A stretch of 64,000 nt of DNA from Hymenobacter sp. CRA2 (GTDB lineage: Bacteria; Bacteroidota; Bacteroidia; Cytophagales; Hymenobacteraceae). Shown one piece after another: positions 40,831 to 53,593 of this stretch. Under the pieces are notes generated by a model. The model was not told the origin of the DNA and made no database searches. It saw only the letters and a program-made list of their open reading frames with translations. Every line of letters begins with the position of its first letter. Positions within the stretch are counted from its first letter, which is position 1. The stretch covers positions 1-64,000 of the forward strand of contig NZ_MVBC01000015.1 in the NCBI RefSeq assembly GCF_002007105.1, given 5' to 3'. The position numbers were made by a program, and so were the translations under genes.

Positions 40831-40912
40831 GCGCACATGGTGAAATTGGTAGACACGCCATCTTGAGGGGGTGGTGCCTTCGGGTGTGGGAGTTCGACTC
40901 TCCCTGTGCGCA
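40831..40912 (+). tRNA. tRNA-Leu(GAG)
   Basis: Acceptor stem GCGCACA/TGTGCGC, class II D arm (TGGTGAAATTGGTAGACACG), anticodon stem CCATC/GGTGG with loop TTGAGGG giving anticodon GAG, variable arm with TGCC-TTCG-GGTG, and T arm GGGAG-TTCGACT-CTCCC. The 3' CCA is not encoded. This is the only ordinary tRNA in the window. Unit 3 of the RNA array resembles it in the D arm and variable arm. Confidence 0.96.
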
Positions 40913-41034
40913 CACCAGCCCAGCGGCCGGTTCCTGATGCAGGAGCCGGCCGCTGATGTTTTGGGCCATAGTCATATGCGGGTGATGCCAATTTAGCCGT
41001 GCCTGGGACTAAACTGACGCCTGCTTGTCGGGCC

Positions 41035-42633
41035 TCAGCTGCCCCGCTCGTAGGGGTTGCTCGGCACCACCAGTACCACTTTCTCGCGCTCCACCACCAC
41101 CTTGCCCGGCTCGGCGCCGCGCGGCTTGCGCACGTATTTCTTCGGCGTCACGGTGACGGGACAGAGGGAGTCGTTTTGCCGGCGTGAATACCACGCAGCC
41201 AGCTGAGCCGCCCGCTCAATAACCGGCGCGGGCACGGGGTGGCCCGGCCGCTGGCGAATGACCACGTGCGAGCCGCTGACGTCCTTGGCGTGCAGCCACA
41301 GGTCGTCCTTGTGGGCGTAGCGCTGGGTGAGCAGGTCGTTGTTTTGGGCATTGCGGCCCACCAGGATGGTGAAGCCGCCGTCCTCAAACACCTTGAACGG
41401 CAGCTCCGAGGCCGCGGCCTTCGCCTGCAGAGTAGGGTCAAGGCCGTGCTGCTTGCGCCAGGTGCGCAGCGTGCGCAGATCCGTGATGGCCGGCAGCTCT
41501 TCCAGGCGTTCCATACACCAGAGCGCCTCGGTTTCGCGCTTGTCGGCGCGCTCCTGCAGCTGCTGCATCTCTATTTGCTGGTTTTTGGCCTTGCGGTAGA
41601 GGTTCTGGGCCGTGCGCTGAGGCGTTTCGGTCGGTTTGAGCTTAATGATGCGCGGCTGGTCGTGTTGGTAAAAATCCAGCACCTCTACCTGCGCCGCTCC
41701 GGCCGGAATCTGGTGCAGATGGGCCATAATCAGGTCGGCCGTCTGGCGGTAGCTGGCCTCGTGCTCCAGCGCGTGCAGCCGCTTGCGGGCCATGCTGGCG
41801 CTGGTTGAGGATTCGTCGGCGCGCTTTTCGAGCGTATGCTGCAGCTGGCGCAGCTCGGCCTCGTAGGCGCCCCGGCCCAGCAGCAGCGGCACGAAAGCAC
41901 GCAGAGCGGCTACCGGGTCGGGCGGCAGGGTTTGCTCCACCGTGCCCACTGGCAGCAGGCTCAGGCGGGTGCGCCCTTCCAGCGCGGTGATGTAAAAGGC
42001 CGGCGGGGCCAGCAGCAGCGCCAGCACCTCGTGCAGCAGCGCCACGCGTGTGGGTTGCGGGGCCGTGTCGTAGCTGCGGTGCCGCAGCCACTGCCGCGGC
42101 ACTTCGCCGAGGGTGGGGTAGAGGCGGGCCGGGTCGGGGTGCGCCGCTACTTCGGCGGGCATGGGGTCCGGGCGGGTCGGCTCGGCACGCAGGGCGGCGT
42201 CGGTGGTATAGCGCTGCTGAAACAGCTGCGCCGGTGCCGACGGATCGGCGGGGTAAAAAACGGCATTCGGGCGCGGCCCGAACAGCTTGAGCAGCAGCGC
42301 GGCCCCGCCACCGAAGCGCAGGTGCAGCACCCGGTCGTTGGGCGTCACGTCGACTTCGGCTACCACCAGCCCGAGCAGGTCGGGTAGCAGGTCCACGGAG
42401 TTTTGGCGGGCGCGGTGAAAGGTTTCGGGCAGGCTCAGCAGCGGCTGGGTACCCGCCAGGTGGGCCTTCAGCCAGAACTCGGCCGCTTCGTCGGTTGGCG
42501 ACGAGCTGGGCTTGACAAACCCGATGACCAACTCGTCTTTTTCCTGGGAAAAGCAAGTAACGACGCGGTAACCAGCCAAATGGCGGCTCAGGGCCGGGGC
42601 CAGCAGCCGCAGGAAGTAATAATTGTTGTGCAT
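41035..42633 (-). CDS. rqcH: RqcH/NFACT family ribosome quality-control protein
   Basis: A 532-residue NFACT protein. The N-terminal part (NNYYFLRLLAPALSRHLAGY and QNSVDLLPDLLGL) is NFACT-N, a long coiled coil spans about residues 265-390, and the NFACT-R domain has DLWLHAKDVSGSHVVIR. RqcH binds stalled 50S-peptidyl-tRNA complexes and adds alanine tails that mark nascent chains for degradation. The start is the ATG at 42633, which gives the family N terminus. It is a single-gene unit next to the tRNA-Leu gene, with no operon partner. Confidence 0.92.
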   Translation of the reverse strand: MHNNYYFLRLLAPALSRHLAGYRVVTCFSQEKDELVIGFVKPSSSPTDEAAEFWLKAHLAGTQPLLSLPETFHRARQNSVDLLPDLLGLVVAEVDVTPNDRVLHLRFGGGAALLLKLFGPRPNAVFYPADPSAPAQLFQQRYTTDAALRAEPTRPDPMPAEVAAHPDPARLYPTLGEVPRQWLRHRSYDTAPQPTRVALLHEVLALLLAPPAFYITALEGRTRLSLLPVGTVEQTLPPDPVAALRAFVPLLLGRGAYEAELRQLQHTLEKRADESSTSASMARKRLHALEHEASYRQTADLIMAHLHQIPAGAAQVEVLDFYQHDQPRIIKLKPTETPQRTAQNLYRKAKNQQIEMQQLQERADKRETEALWCMERLEELPAITDLRTLRTWRKQHGLDPTLQAKAAASELPFKVFEDGGFTILVGRNAQNNDLLTQRYAHKDDLWLHAKDVSGSHVVIRQRPGHPVPAPVIERAAQLAAWYSRRQNDSLCPVTVTPKKYVRKPRGAEPGKVVVEREKVVLVVPSNPYERGS

Positions 42634-42973
42634 GAAAAATCCAGCTACGCCCTGCAAGTTGCAGATTATGGGTTGTACGGTAGCGCCCTTAGTGGCGTCT
42701 GCCGGGCAGAATCAATGCGCTGCCCTGGCTTAGCCTTCGGTGGTATTAGGGCCGGCCGCGGCCCCAGGCGTCAGCCGTGAGGGGCATTCATTGCCGATAA
42801 ACAATATATTGCCGTGCTTGAGGGCTGCGTAGTCGAAACCGGGGCGGGCCAGACACGGTACCAAAACTACCGGCGCGCACTTCAACGGGCTAGTCCCTGC
42901 CTGCTCAAGCCATACTGCCGAGCTGCTATCCTCTTCGCTGTTCGCTCAATTATCAGAATACCAAGTAAACTAT

Positions 42974-43266
42974 ATGCCGAAAATCAAGGGATTAATACTG
43001 CGAGAATTAGTGTGCTTAGTTGCCGTTTCGGCAACGGCGCTGCTACTGGCACTGGGCCTTAACACACTGCTGCAGGGCAACTGGCGCAGCTATTCCCTGC
43101 TGCTGGCGGAGTTGCGCGGCAGCGAAGCGGCGCTGAAGCGGCGCTGAAGCTTTTGCTATGGACGCTGTGCTTCAGCGGGGTTTACGTGGCACGCCTGGCC
43201 ATAGCCGCTGTGGGCGCCCTGCTTGAAATTGCCAGCACCGTGGCTGCTCGTCAAGCCAGTCAGTAA
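42974..43266 (+). pseudogene. Small membrane-protein gene broken by an 11-bp duplication
   Basis: From the ATG at 42974 the frame encodes a hydrophobic helix (LVCLVAVSATALLLALGL) and stops at 43145 after 57 codons. The stop arises because AAGCGGCGCTG is present twice in tandem (43125-43146). Removing one copy restores a 93-codon frame that continues with a second hydrophobic stretch (LLLWTLCFSGVYVARLAI) to the TAA at 43264. So this is either a recently broken gene or a slippage-controlled switch. No family is recognised. The flanking gaps 42634-42973 and 43267-43378 hold no other clear gene. Confidence 0.6.
43125..43146. repeat. 11-bp tandem duplication
   Basis: Two direct copies of AAGCGGCGCTG, followed by AAGC as a start of a third. 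This causes the frame change in the small membrane-protein gene. The unit length is not a multiple of three. Confidence 0.9.
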
Positions 43267-43378
43267 TCAAAGCAGGCACGGCACCAAGCTAGCACCCGGC
43301 TCAGGAAGAGGACGGCCCCTCTTCTCCGCCACGATTTATATCGGGTGACGGGGCCGCTTATCAGCCATAAGCCTTGGC

Positions 43379-44146
43379 TCAGACTTCCAGGCGCAGCCCG
43401 TCGTAAGCTAGGCGCACGTGCGCGGGCAGGGAGGCTTCTACCTCGCGGTGCTTGCCCAGCAGGTGGCTGATGTGGGTGAGGTAAGCGCGCCGGGGCTGCA
43501 CGTCCTCGATGACTTCCAATGCCTCCGAGAGGCTAAAATGCGAAATGTGCGGCTCGTGGCGCAGGGCGTTGAGCACCAGTACATCGGAGCCGCGCAGCTG
43601 CTCGCGGGCCGCGGCCGAAAGATGGTTGGCGTCGGTGACGTAGGAAAAGTGACCCACGCGGAAACCGAGCACCGGCAGCTTGTAGTGCAGCGCGCGGATG
43701 GGCTGAAATTCAATGCCCTCGACTTCAAACGCGGCCGTGTCGCTCAGGATGGGCACGGTTTGCACCTGCGGCACGCCGGGGTACTTCTGCTCGGCAAAAA
43801 TGTAAGCGTACTCGCGCTTCAGCTGCTCCAGCACCCGCGGCTCGGCGTACACGGGCATGTCCTGCTGCTGCTTGAAATTGTAGGCCCGGATGTCGTCCAT
43901 GCCGGCCGTATGGTCCTTGTGCTCGTGCGTAAACACCAGCGCATCGAGCCGGTCGACCCGCTCCCGCAGCACCTGCTGGCGGAAATCCGGTCCCGAGTCG
44001 ATGATAATGCTCCGCCCTTGCACCTGCAGGTGCACCGACACGCGCAGGCGCTTGTCGCGGAAGTCCGCCGAGCGGCACACCGCGCAGTGGCAGCCGATAA
44101 CCGGTACGCCCTGCGACGTGCCCGTGCCGAGGAAAGTGACTTGCAT
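43379..44146 (-). CDS. MBL-fold hydrolase (PhnP-like)
   Basis: A 255-residue metallo-beta-lactamase-fold enzyme. LGTGTSQGVPVIGCHCAVCR at the N terminus (a Cys-containing zinc site as in PhnP) is followed by IIIDSGPDFRQQ, the metal motif FTHEHKDHTAGMDD, then YVTDANHLS and a C-terminal LTHISH. The PhnP group are cyclic phosphodiesterases; other members are lipoate-linked hydrolases. The reaction is likely phosphodiester hydrolysis in the cytoplasm, with the substrate unknown. Minus strand, just ahead of the response-regulator gene, with a palindrome in the gap. Confidence 0.88.
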   Translation of the reverse strand: MQVTFLGTGTSQGVPVIGCHCAVCRSADFRDKRLRVSVHLQVQGRSIIIDSGPDFRQQVLRERVDRLDALVFTHEHKDHTAGMDDIRAYNFKQQQDMPVYAEPRVLEQLKREYAYIFAEQKYPGVPQVQTVPILSDTAAFEVEGIEFQPIRALHYKLPVLGFRVGHFSYVTDANHLSAAAREQLRGSDVLVLNALRHEPHISHFSLSEALEVIEDVQPRRAYLTHISHLLGKHREVEASLPAHVRLAYDGLRLEV

Positions 44147-44153
44147 GAATTCA

Positions 44154-44243
44154 GAAGTTAGAGTTGAGAAGCGAGAAGCGAGAAAGAGCGCAGCAGCCGG
44201 TGGCTGAACGACGTCTCAATTCTCCCTTCTCAGCTCTCACTTC
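44154..44243. repeat. Imperfect inverted repeat
   Basis: GAAGTTAGAGTTGAGAAGCG at the left and its near reverse complement (ending CTCTCACTTC) at the right flank a short loop. It lies between the response-regulator stop and the MBL-hydrolase start and may serve as a terminator for the former. Confidence 0.6.
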
Positions 44244-44249
44244 TACAAC

Positions 44250-44627
44250 TTACCCGATATGCTGTTTCACGGTGCGTACCAGCGCGTCGAAATCCAGTGG
44301 CTTGGGCAGGTAGTCCGTTACGCCCGCCTCCCGGAAGTCGTCCATGGAGTAGTTGTTGGCGTTGCCGGTAATGGCAATGATGGGCACCTGCCGGATTTTG
44401 TCGTCGGCGTGCTGCCGGATTTCGCGGGCCACCGTCATGCCGTCCTTTACTGGAATATTTATATCCAGCAAAATGCAGTCGATAGGCTGTGCTTCGAGTT
44501 GCTTTACCACTTCACCACCGTTTTTAGCCGATACAATGCGGTATTTCTGCAGCTCCAGAATTTTCTTGGTCAGGTTCAGAATTACGGAGCTGTCCTCCGC
44601 AATCAGAATGGTTTTCGAGTCGGACAT
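44250..44627 (-). CDS. Single-domain response regulator
   Basis: A 125-residue stand-alone receiver domain. The acidic pocket is AEDSS (Asp12), the phosphorylation site is Asp55 (CILLDINIP), the conserved Thr is in AITGNA and the Lys in YLPKPLDF. It has no output domain, so it acts through protein contacts, in the manner of CheY or Spo0F. It lies 59 bases downstream of the giant hybrid kinase on the same strand, so it probably receives phosphate from that kinase or its Hpt domain. Confidence 0.9.
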   Translation of the reverse strand: MSDSKTILIAEDSSVILNLTKKILELQKYRIVSAKNGGEVVKQLEAQPIDCILLDINIPVKDGMTVAREIRQHADDKIRQVPIIAITGNANNYSMDDFREAGVTDYLPKPLDFDALVRTVKQHIG

Positions 44628-44686
44628 GACTGCTAGCTAAGGTTTTGGAGTAGGGAGAGTGTGGAGCTGAGGGCCGGACGGGCCAA

Positions 44687-48772
<4,086 letters not shown>

Positions 48773-48834
48773 ACGCGGGGCGTCCGCCTGCGGGGCCTAG
48801 GGGCTGGGCCTGCCGACAAGCGGGGTTAACCTCT

Positions 48835-48842
48835 TAAATTTG
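48835..48842 (+). promoter_or_regulatory. Probable -7 promoter element of the glycosyltransferase-miaA operon
   Basis: TAAATTTG matches TAnnTTTG. It covers the TTG that would be the longest-frame start at 48840, so transcription would begin downstream of that codon. This argues for the GTG at 48906 as the real start. No TTG element is evident upstream. Confidence 0.45.
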
Positions 48843-48905
48843 TCAAATATATCCGAACCCCCGTGCCAATCCGCGGCGCGGACGGTCGGGTTTTTCTTCC
48901 CGCCC

Positions 48906-50033
48906 GTGCGCCGTTTGCTTTTTGCCGTTACCACCGACCTGAATTACGACCAGCGGATGCAGCGCATTTGCACGTCGTTGGCCGAGCACGGCTACCGGGT
49001 GCGGCTGGTGGGGCGGGAGTGGCCCACGTCGCAGCCGCTCACGCCCCAGCCCTACGAACAGCACCGGCTGCGCTGCTGGTTCACCAAGGGCAAATTGTTC
49101 TACCTCGAGTACAACCTGCGCCTGATCCTGTACCTGCTGGGGCAGCGCGGTTTTGCGGCCTACGGCGCCGCCGACCTCGACGCGGCCCTGCCCGTGTGGC
49201 TGCGCGCCCGCCTGGGCGGCCTGCCCTTTGTGTACGACGCCCACGAGCTGTTTACGGAAGTGCCCGAAGTAGTGGCGCGTCCGGCCGTGCAGCGCGTCTG
49301 GCGCTGGGTGGAGCGGTTCATCGTGCCGCGCGCCACGCTGGCCTACACCGTGGGCCCGGCGCTGGCGCGGCTGTTTGAGCAGCGCTACGGCCGGTCCTTC
49401 GGCACGGTGCGCAACATCAGCCGCCTGCAGAACGAAAGCACTGCGGCTGCCGGCGGCGAAGGCTACATCCTGTACCAGGGCGCCCTAAACGCCGGCCGCG
49501 GGCTGGAGGCGCTGCTGGAGGCCATGCCCCAGGTGCCGGCCCGGTTAGTCATTTGCGGCGAAGGCGACCTGTCGGCCGGCCTGCGCCAGCGGGCCGGGGA
49601 GTTGGGGCTGCTGCAAAGCGGGCAGGTGGAGTTTCGTGGCTTCGTGCTGCCGCAGGAACTGCGCCGCGTTACGCAGGGTGCCCGCGTAGGCATCAGCGTG
49701 CTCGACAACCTGGGCCTGAGCTACTACTATTCGCTGGCCAACAAGTTCTTTGACTACCTGCACGCCGGCGTGCCGCAGCTGATTTCGCCTTTCCCCGAGT
49801 ACCTGGCCCTGAACGAGCAGTACGAGGTGGCCGAAGTAGTCCCCGAGCTGACGCCCGCCGCGCTGGCCGCCGCCCTGAACCGCCTGCTGCGCGATGAGCC
49901 CGCGCGCTACGACGTGCTGGCCCGCAACTGCCGGCAGGCCCGGCAAGCCCTAAACTGGCAGCGCGAAGAGCAGGAGCTGCTGCGCCTCTACGCCGCACTC
50001 TGGCCCGCCACCTCTTTTCCCGTTTCGGCATGA
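48906..50033 (+). CDS. Glycosyltransferase (GT4-like)
   Basis: A 375-residue GT-B glycosyltransferase. The N-terminal half contains LLFAVTTDLNYDQRMQRICT, then PFVYDAHELFTEVPEVVARP. The C-terminal half has GYILYQGALNAGRGLEALLE, RLVICGEGDLSAGLRQR and a donor-binding region with the usual Glu (SPFPEYLALNE). I chose the GTG at 48906, immediately before VRRLLFAV, because the longer frame begins inside the promoter element. The stop overlaps the ATG of miaA by four bases, so the two are translationally coupled. Acceptor unknown. Confidence 0.85.
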   Translation: MRRLLFAVTTDLNYDQRMQRICTSLAEHGYRVRLVGREWPTSQPLTPQPYEQHRLRCWFTKGKLFYLEYNLRLILYLLGQRGFAAYGAADLDAALPVWLRARLGGLPFVYDAHELFTEVPEVVARPAVQRVWRWVERFIVPRATLAYTVGPALARLFEQRYGRSFGTVRNISRLQNESTAAAGGEGYILYQGALNAGRGLEALLEAMPQVPARLVICGEGDLSAGLRQRAGELGLLQSGQVEFRGFVLPQELRRVTQGARVGISVLDNLGLSYYYSLANKFFDYLHAGVPQLISPFPEYLALNEQYEVAEVVPELTPAALAAALNRLLRDEPARYDVLARNCRQARQALNWQREEQELLRLYAALWPATSFPVSA

Positions 50034-50935
50034 ACACCCAACCGACGCTGCTGGTAGTTGCTGGCCCCACGGCTGTGGGCAAAACGGCCCTGTGCGTGCG
50101 CCTGGCCCAGGAGCTCGGTACCGACGTGGTATCGGCCGACGCCCGGCAGTTTTTCCGCGAAATGCGCATCGGCACGGCCAAGCCCACGCCGGCCGAAATG
50201 CAGGGCGTGCGGCATCACTTTATCGATTCGCACAGCATCACGGAGGACTACAGCGCCGGCCGCTACGAGGCCGATTGCCTAGCGTTGCTGCAGGAGCTGT
50301 TTCAGCAGCATTCGGTGGTGATTCTGACCGGCGGCTCGGGTCTGTACCTGCAGGCCCTTACCGATGGGCTGGACGAGCTGCCGCCCGCTGATGCGCCCGT
50401 GCGCGAGCAGCTGCAAGCCGAGCTGGCGGCCAAGGGCCTGCCCGCGCTGGTGGCCGAGCTGGCCGAGCTGGACCCCGTCAGCCACGCCCGCATCGACCGG
50501 CAAAACCCCGTGCGCGTGCTGCGGGCCCTGGAGGTGTGCCGCAGCACCGGGCAGCCGTTCAGCTCGTTTCACGGCGCCGGCCCGAAGGCGGAGCGCCCTT
50601 TCCAGGTACTGAAAGTGGCCCTGAGCCGCGAGCGGGAAGAACTGTACCAGCGCATCGATCTGCGCGTGGACCAGATGCTGGCTGAGGGTCTGCTCGACGA
50701 AGTGCGCGCCTTGGTGCCGTACCGCCACGCCCAGGCTCTGCAGACGGTGGGCTACCAGGAAATCTTTGGCTACCTGGATGGCGAGTACGATTGGGACGAA
50801 GCCGTGCGCCTGCTCAAGCGCAACACCCGCCGCTACGCCAAGCGCCAGCTCACCTGGCTGCGCCGCGATGAGCAGTACCACTGGCTGCACCCCGACGCAG
50901 CTGACCTAGCCATCAAAGCAATGCTGGCCCACTAA
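50030..50935 (+). CDS. miaA: tRNA dimethylallyltransferase MiaA
   Basis: A 301-residue MiaA. The P-loop GPTAVGKTALC, the DMAPP-site VVSADARQFFREMRIGTAKP, the HHFIDSHSITEDYSAG segment and ILTGGSGLYLQAL are all present, as is the C-terminal RRYAKRQLTWLRRD. It transfers a dimethylallyl group to A37 of tRNAs that read codons starting with U. It is translationally coupled to the upstream glycosyltransferase. Full length with no missing catalytic residue. Confidence 0.96.
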   Translation: MNTQPTLLVVAGPTAVGKTALCVRLAQELGTDVVSADARQFFREMRIGTAKPTPAEMQGVRHHFIDSHSITEDYSAGRYEADCLALLQELFQQHSVVILTGGSGLYLQALTDGLDELPPADAPVREQLQAELAAKGLPALVAELAELDPVSHARIDRQNPVRVLRALEVCRSTGQPFSSFHGAGPKAERPFQVLKVALSREREELYQRIDLRVDQMLAEGLLDEVRALVPYRHAQALQTVGYQEIFGYLDGEYDWDEAVRLLKRNTRRYAKRQLTWLRRDEQYHWLHPDAADLAIKAMLAH

Positions 50936-50956
50936 CGCCGCAAGCGGAAAGCTGCC

Positions 50957-51571
50957 TTAATCGGCGGCGTAGAGCCGGTAAGATGTTTTCAGTATTAAGC
51001 CTAACTGTGCGCCACCGCGCATACGTTGGAATATACCTTCACTCTCCAGCCGCCAGCGCTGGTGTTTATCAATGGCTACACCTACGTGAAGCGACAGAAG
51101 GGCGCCTATTCGGACGCCGGACACGCGATATTTCTCATAAGCAAGAGTTCCCGGTTGCGTGCTAGCAGGGTTGTAGCCGTACGTTACCCAGAGGTAGTCC
51201 TGCTTATGGGTATAGCCCAAATACGGACCTATCCCCACAGCCACGGCTAAGCGCCGAGTATTGCGCAAAAAATTGTAGTAAAGCGCATACTCCAAGAACG
51301 CCGATTGGTAGTGACGCGGTAGGGGCGTAGCCCCAGGGGCCATTATTAGCGGCTCAGAAACCCGTGTACCCGATAACCGGGCGCTTGAAAAAAAATGGGA
51401 GCCATAATACTGCCTGTACCCAATCTGCGCCCGTAATCCGGCGTAGCCGGAATGGCCCTGGCCCACACCTAGCTCTACAGCACTGCGCGGCACGTCGTCA
51501 GTAGCCTGTTGAGCAAACGCTGAGCAGGAGCATAATACAGCTCCAACAAATGCAAAGTAAGAAGGGGACAT
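50957..51571 (-). CDS. Small outer-membrane barrel-like protein
   Basis: A 204-residue protein with signal peptide (FAFVGAVLCSCSAFA) and alternating-aromatic strands (GLRAQIGYRQYYGSHFF, FLEYALYYNFL). The central GIGPYLGYTHKQDYLWVTYG is closely matched by GVGAYAGYTLQQDFEWAGYG in the neighbour at 51647, so the two are tandem paralogues. It is more AT-rich than the neighbour. Predicted to be a small beta-barrel; function unknown. Confidence 0.7.
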   Translation of the reverse strand: MSPSYFAFVGAVLCSCSAFAQQATDDVPRSAVELGVGQGHSGYAGLRAQIGYRQYYGSHFFSSARLSGTRVSEPLIMAPGATPLPRHYQSAFLEYALYYNFLRNTRRLAVAVGIGPYLGYTHKQDYLWVTYGYNPASTQPGTLAYEKYRVSGVRIGALLSLHVGVAIDKHQRWRLESEGIFQRMRGGAQLGLILKTSYRLYAAD

Positions 51572-51646
51572 GAAGTTATGAGGACTTAAGCACTGTTTTA
51601 CAATGTGTTAGTTCTTTAATACTAGGTAATTAAACTGCCCTGCTGA

Positions 51647-52255
51647 CTACAAACACCGCGCGATGCGGAGCTGAGCGCCGGGCAGGATGTTGGCATAAGT
51701 GTCGTTTTGCAGAGCCGCCTTCAGCCCCAGCAGCCACAGCTGCTGCCGGCCCATTGCCAAATCCAGGTTCAGGGAGGCCATGTAGCCCACGTGGAACCCG
51801 TTGGGGTCGCGGGATTTGTACTGCAGTTCCCGGTTCCCGTTGGCGTCCAGGCCGTAGCCGGCCCACTCGAAGTCCTGCTGCAAGGTATAGCCCGCGTAGG
51901 CTCCGACGCCCACAGCGAATACCACGCGCCGGTCGTTGCCGAACGGGGCGTAGTACGCTTCGCCTTCCAGATTCACCGCGTGGTAGCTCATGGGAAGATA
52001 GTCGGCCGGGCCAAACACCAAGCGCTTGGTTCCGCTAATCATCGATACGCGAGGGCCAGCGCTTACATGGCGGCTCAGCGTGCGGGTGTAGCCCAGGTGC
52101 GTTTTCAGGCAGTTATAATCTCCCGATCCGTTCAGGCTCGTGCCCAAGCCGAAATCAAGCAGGTGGGGGCGGGCGGCGGGAGTGAGGGCAGGCGTCTGGG
52201 CGGTGGCAGGCAGCGCGAGCAGGGCGGCAATAGCCAGGGAGTAGATACGCTTCAT
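51647..52255 (-). CDS. Small outer-membrane barrel-like protein (paralogue)
   Basis: A 202-residue paralogue of the protein at 50957: signal peptide (SLAIAALLALPATA), then strands with GVGAYAGYTLQQDFEWAGYG and a terminal IARCL. The ATG at 52255 lies five bases past a perfect inverted repeat (52261-52333), whose right arm may influence translation. It is probably transcribed separately from the paralogue, which is 76 bases further downstream. Function unknown. Confidence 0.75.
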   Translation of the reverse strand: MKRIYSLAIAALLALPATAQTPALTPAARPHLLDFGLGTSLNGSGDYNCLKTHLGYTRTLSRHVSAGPRVSMISGTKRLVFGPADYLPMSYHAVNLEGEAYYAPFGNDRRVVFAVGVGAYAGYTLQQDFEWAGYGLDANGNRELQYKSRDPNGFHVGYMASLNLDLAMGRQQLWLLGLKAALQNDTYANILPGAQLRIARCL

Positions 52256-52260
52256 AGAAT

Positions 52261-52333
52261 GCAGAATAAAGTAAACCGTTTGACCAAGGCTTGCTTCCGC
52301 AAACCACCGGCCAAACGGTTTACTTTATTCTGC
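52261..52333 (-). terminator. Perfect 22-bp inverted repeat after pfkA
   Basis: The arms 52261-52282 and 52312-52333 are exact reverse complements, with a 29-base loop. It lies between the pfkA stop (52349) and the start of the next gene (52255), with only five bases from stem to ATG. It most likely ends the pfkA transcript. It could also form a leader hairpin of the barrel gene. Confidence 0.7.
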
Positions 52334-52348
52334 TTGCGCAGCAATTCT

Positions 52349-53320
52349 TTACACCGACAGGATTTCCACCATGCGCATAAAGCCCTGGTTGATGAGCTTT
52401 TTGCGGTAGATGCAGTCGTGGAAGGGCGTGTACACCAGCTTGCGGTCCACGATGCCGGCCATCACGTTGCGCATGCCGTTGAGCAGGCCTTCCACGGCCG
52501 CAATGCCGATTTGCGAGGCCAGCAGGCGGTCGGCGGCCGAGGGGGCGCCGCCGCGCTGAATGTGGCCGATAACCGTCACGCGGGCGTCCATTTCCGGAAT
52601 GGCCTCCTTCACTTTGTTGGCCACGGCCGTGGCGTTGCCTTCTTCGTCGCCTTCGGCCACGATGATGAGGAACGAGGACTTCTGGCGCAAGCGGGCCTGC
52701 TGCAGCGTGTCGATGACCGTGTCGATGGATTGCACTTGCTCGGGCACCAGCACAATTTCGGCCCCGCCGCCGATGGCGCAGGGAATGGCGATGTAGCCCG
52801 AGTCGCGGCCCATCACCTCCACGAAGAAGGCGCGGTCGTGGGAGTCGGCCGTGTCACGGATTTTATCGATGGCCTCCAGGGCCGTGTTCACGGCCGTGTC
52901 GTAGCCGATGGTGTAGTCGGTGCCGAACAGGTCGTTGTCGATGGTGCCGGGGGCGCCCACCGTCGGAATGCCGAATTCCTCCTCAAACTTCATGGCGCCG
53001 GTGAAAGTACCGTTGCCGCCGATGGCCACCAGGCCCTCGATGCGGTGGTTCACCAGCTGGTTGTAGGCTTCCTGGCGGCCTTCCTTGGTGGTAAATTTCT
53101 GGCTGCGCGCCGACTTGAGGATGGTGCCGCCGCGCTGCACGATGTTGGCCACCGAGGTGGAATCCAGCTTTACAATTTCGCCCTTGATCATGCCCGAATA
53201 GCCGCGCATGATGCCGTATACTTCGATTCCGTGGTATAGGGCCGTGCGGACCACTGCGCGCACGGCCGCGTTCATACCGGGCGCGTCACCGCCGCTGGTA
53301 AACACTCCAATTCGCTTCAT
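52349..53320 (-). CDS. pfkA: ATP-dependent 6-phosphofructokinase PfkA
   Basis: A 323-residue PfkA. Present are TSGGDAPGMNAAVRAV (ATP site), GGTILKSARS, PGTIDNDLFGTD (catalytic Asp), VEVMGRDSGYIAI, IVAEGDEEGN and GHIQRGGAPSAADR. The Asp expected in the GGDGS magnesium-binding motif is replaced by Asn103 (GGNGTFTG). It catalyses phosphorylation of fructose 6-phosphate in glycolysis. The -7 element at 53374 (minus strand) is 54 bases upstream of the start. It is a single-gene unit. Confidence 0.95.
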   Translation of the reverse strand: MKRIGVFTSGGDAPGMNAAVRAVVRTALYHGIEVYGIMRGYSGMIKGEIVKLDSTSVANIVQRGGTILKSARSQKFTTKEGRQEAYNQLVNHRIEGLVAIGGNGTFTGAMKFEEEFGIPTVGAPGTIDNDLFGTDYTIGYDTAVNTALEAIDKIRDTADSHDRAFFVEVMGRDSGYIAIPCAIGGGAEIVLVPEQVQSIDTVIDTLQQARLRQKSSFLIIVAEGDEEGNATAVANKVKEAIPEMDARVTVIGHIQRGGAPSAADRLLASQIGIAAVEGLLNGMRNVMAGIVDRKLVYTPFHDCIYRKKLINQGFMRMVEILSV

Positions 53321-53373
53321 TCTTCGTGGGTCAGTAAAACGGGCCGCCGGCGGCAGGCCCGTCTATGAAATGG

Positions 53374-53381
53374 CAAATGTA
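53374..53381 (-). promoter_or_regulatory. Probable -7 promoter element of pfkA
   Basis: On the minus strand the sequence is TACATTTG, a match to TAnnTTTG, 54 bases ahead of the pfkA ATG. I see no TTG at the standard spacing. Confidence 0.45.
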
Positions 53382-53593
53382 CAAGAACGGCCAAACTGCG
53401 GCCCCGTTTGCTAAAATTTATGCGCAAATATGAAAGGCAAGGTGGCAGTTTTTTCAGCTTATCCGTATTGGACGGATGGGCCGGAAACAATAACTTAACC
53501 GGCGCCCGCTGCCGTCCGCAGGGCCGCCGGACCGGCAGCATAGCCATTTCCACGCGCGGCCGCTCCTCCTCACCGTTTTATCCTGCCCGACCC

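Noticed and set aside
42814-43062. 82-codon frame overlapping the small membrane-protein gene
   Set aside because: Composition is not protein-like; the other frame gives hydrophobic helices and is interrupted by an identifiable duplication.
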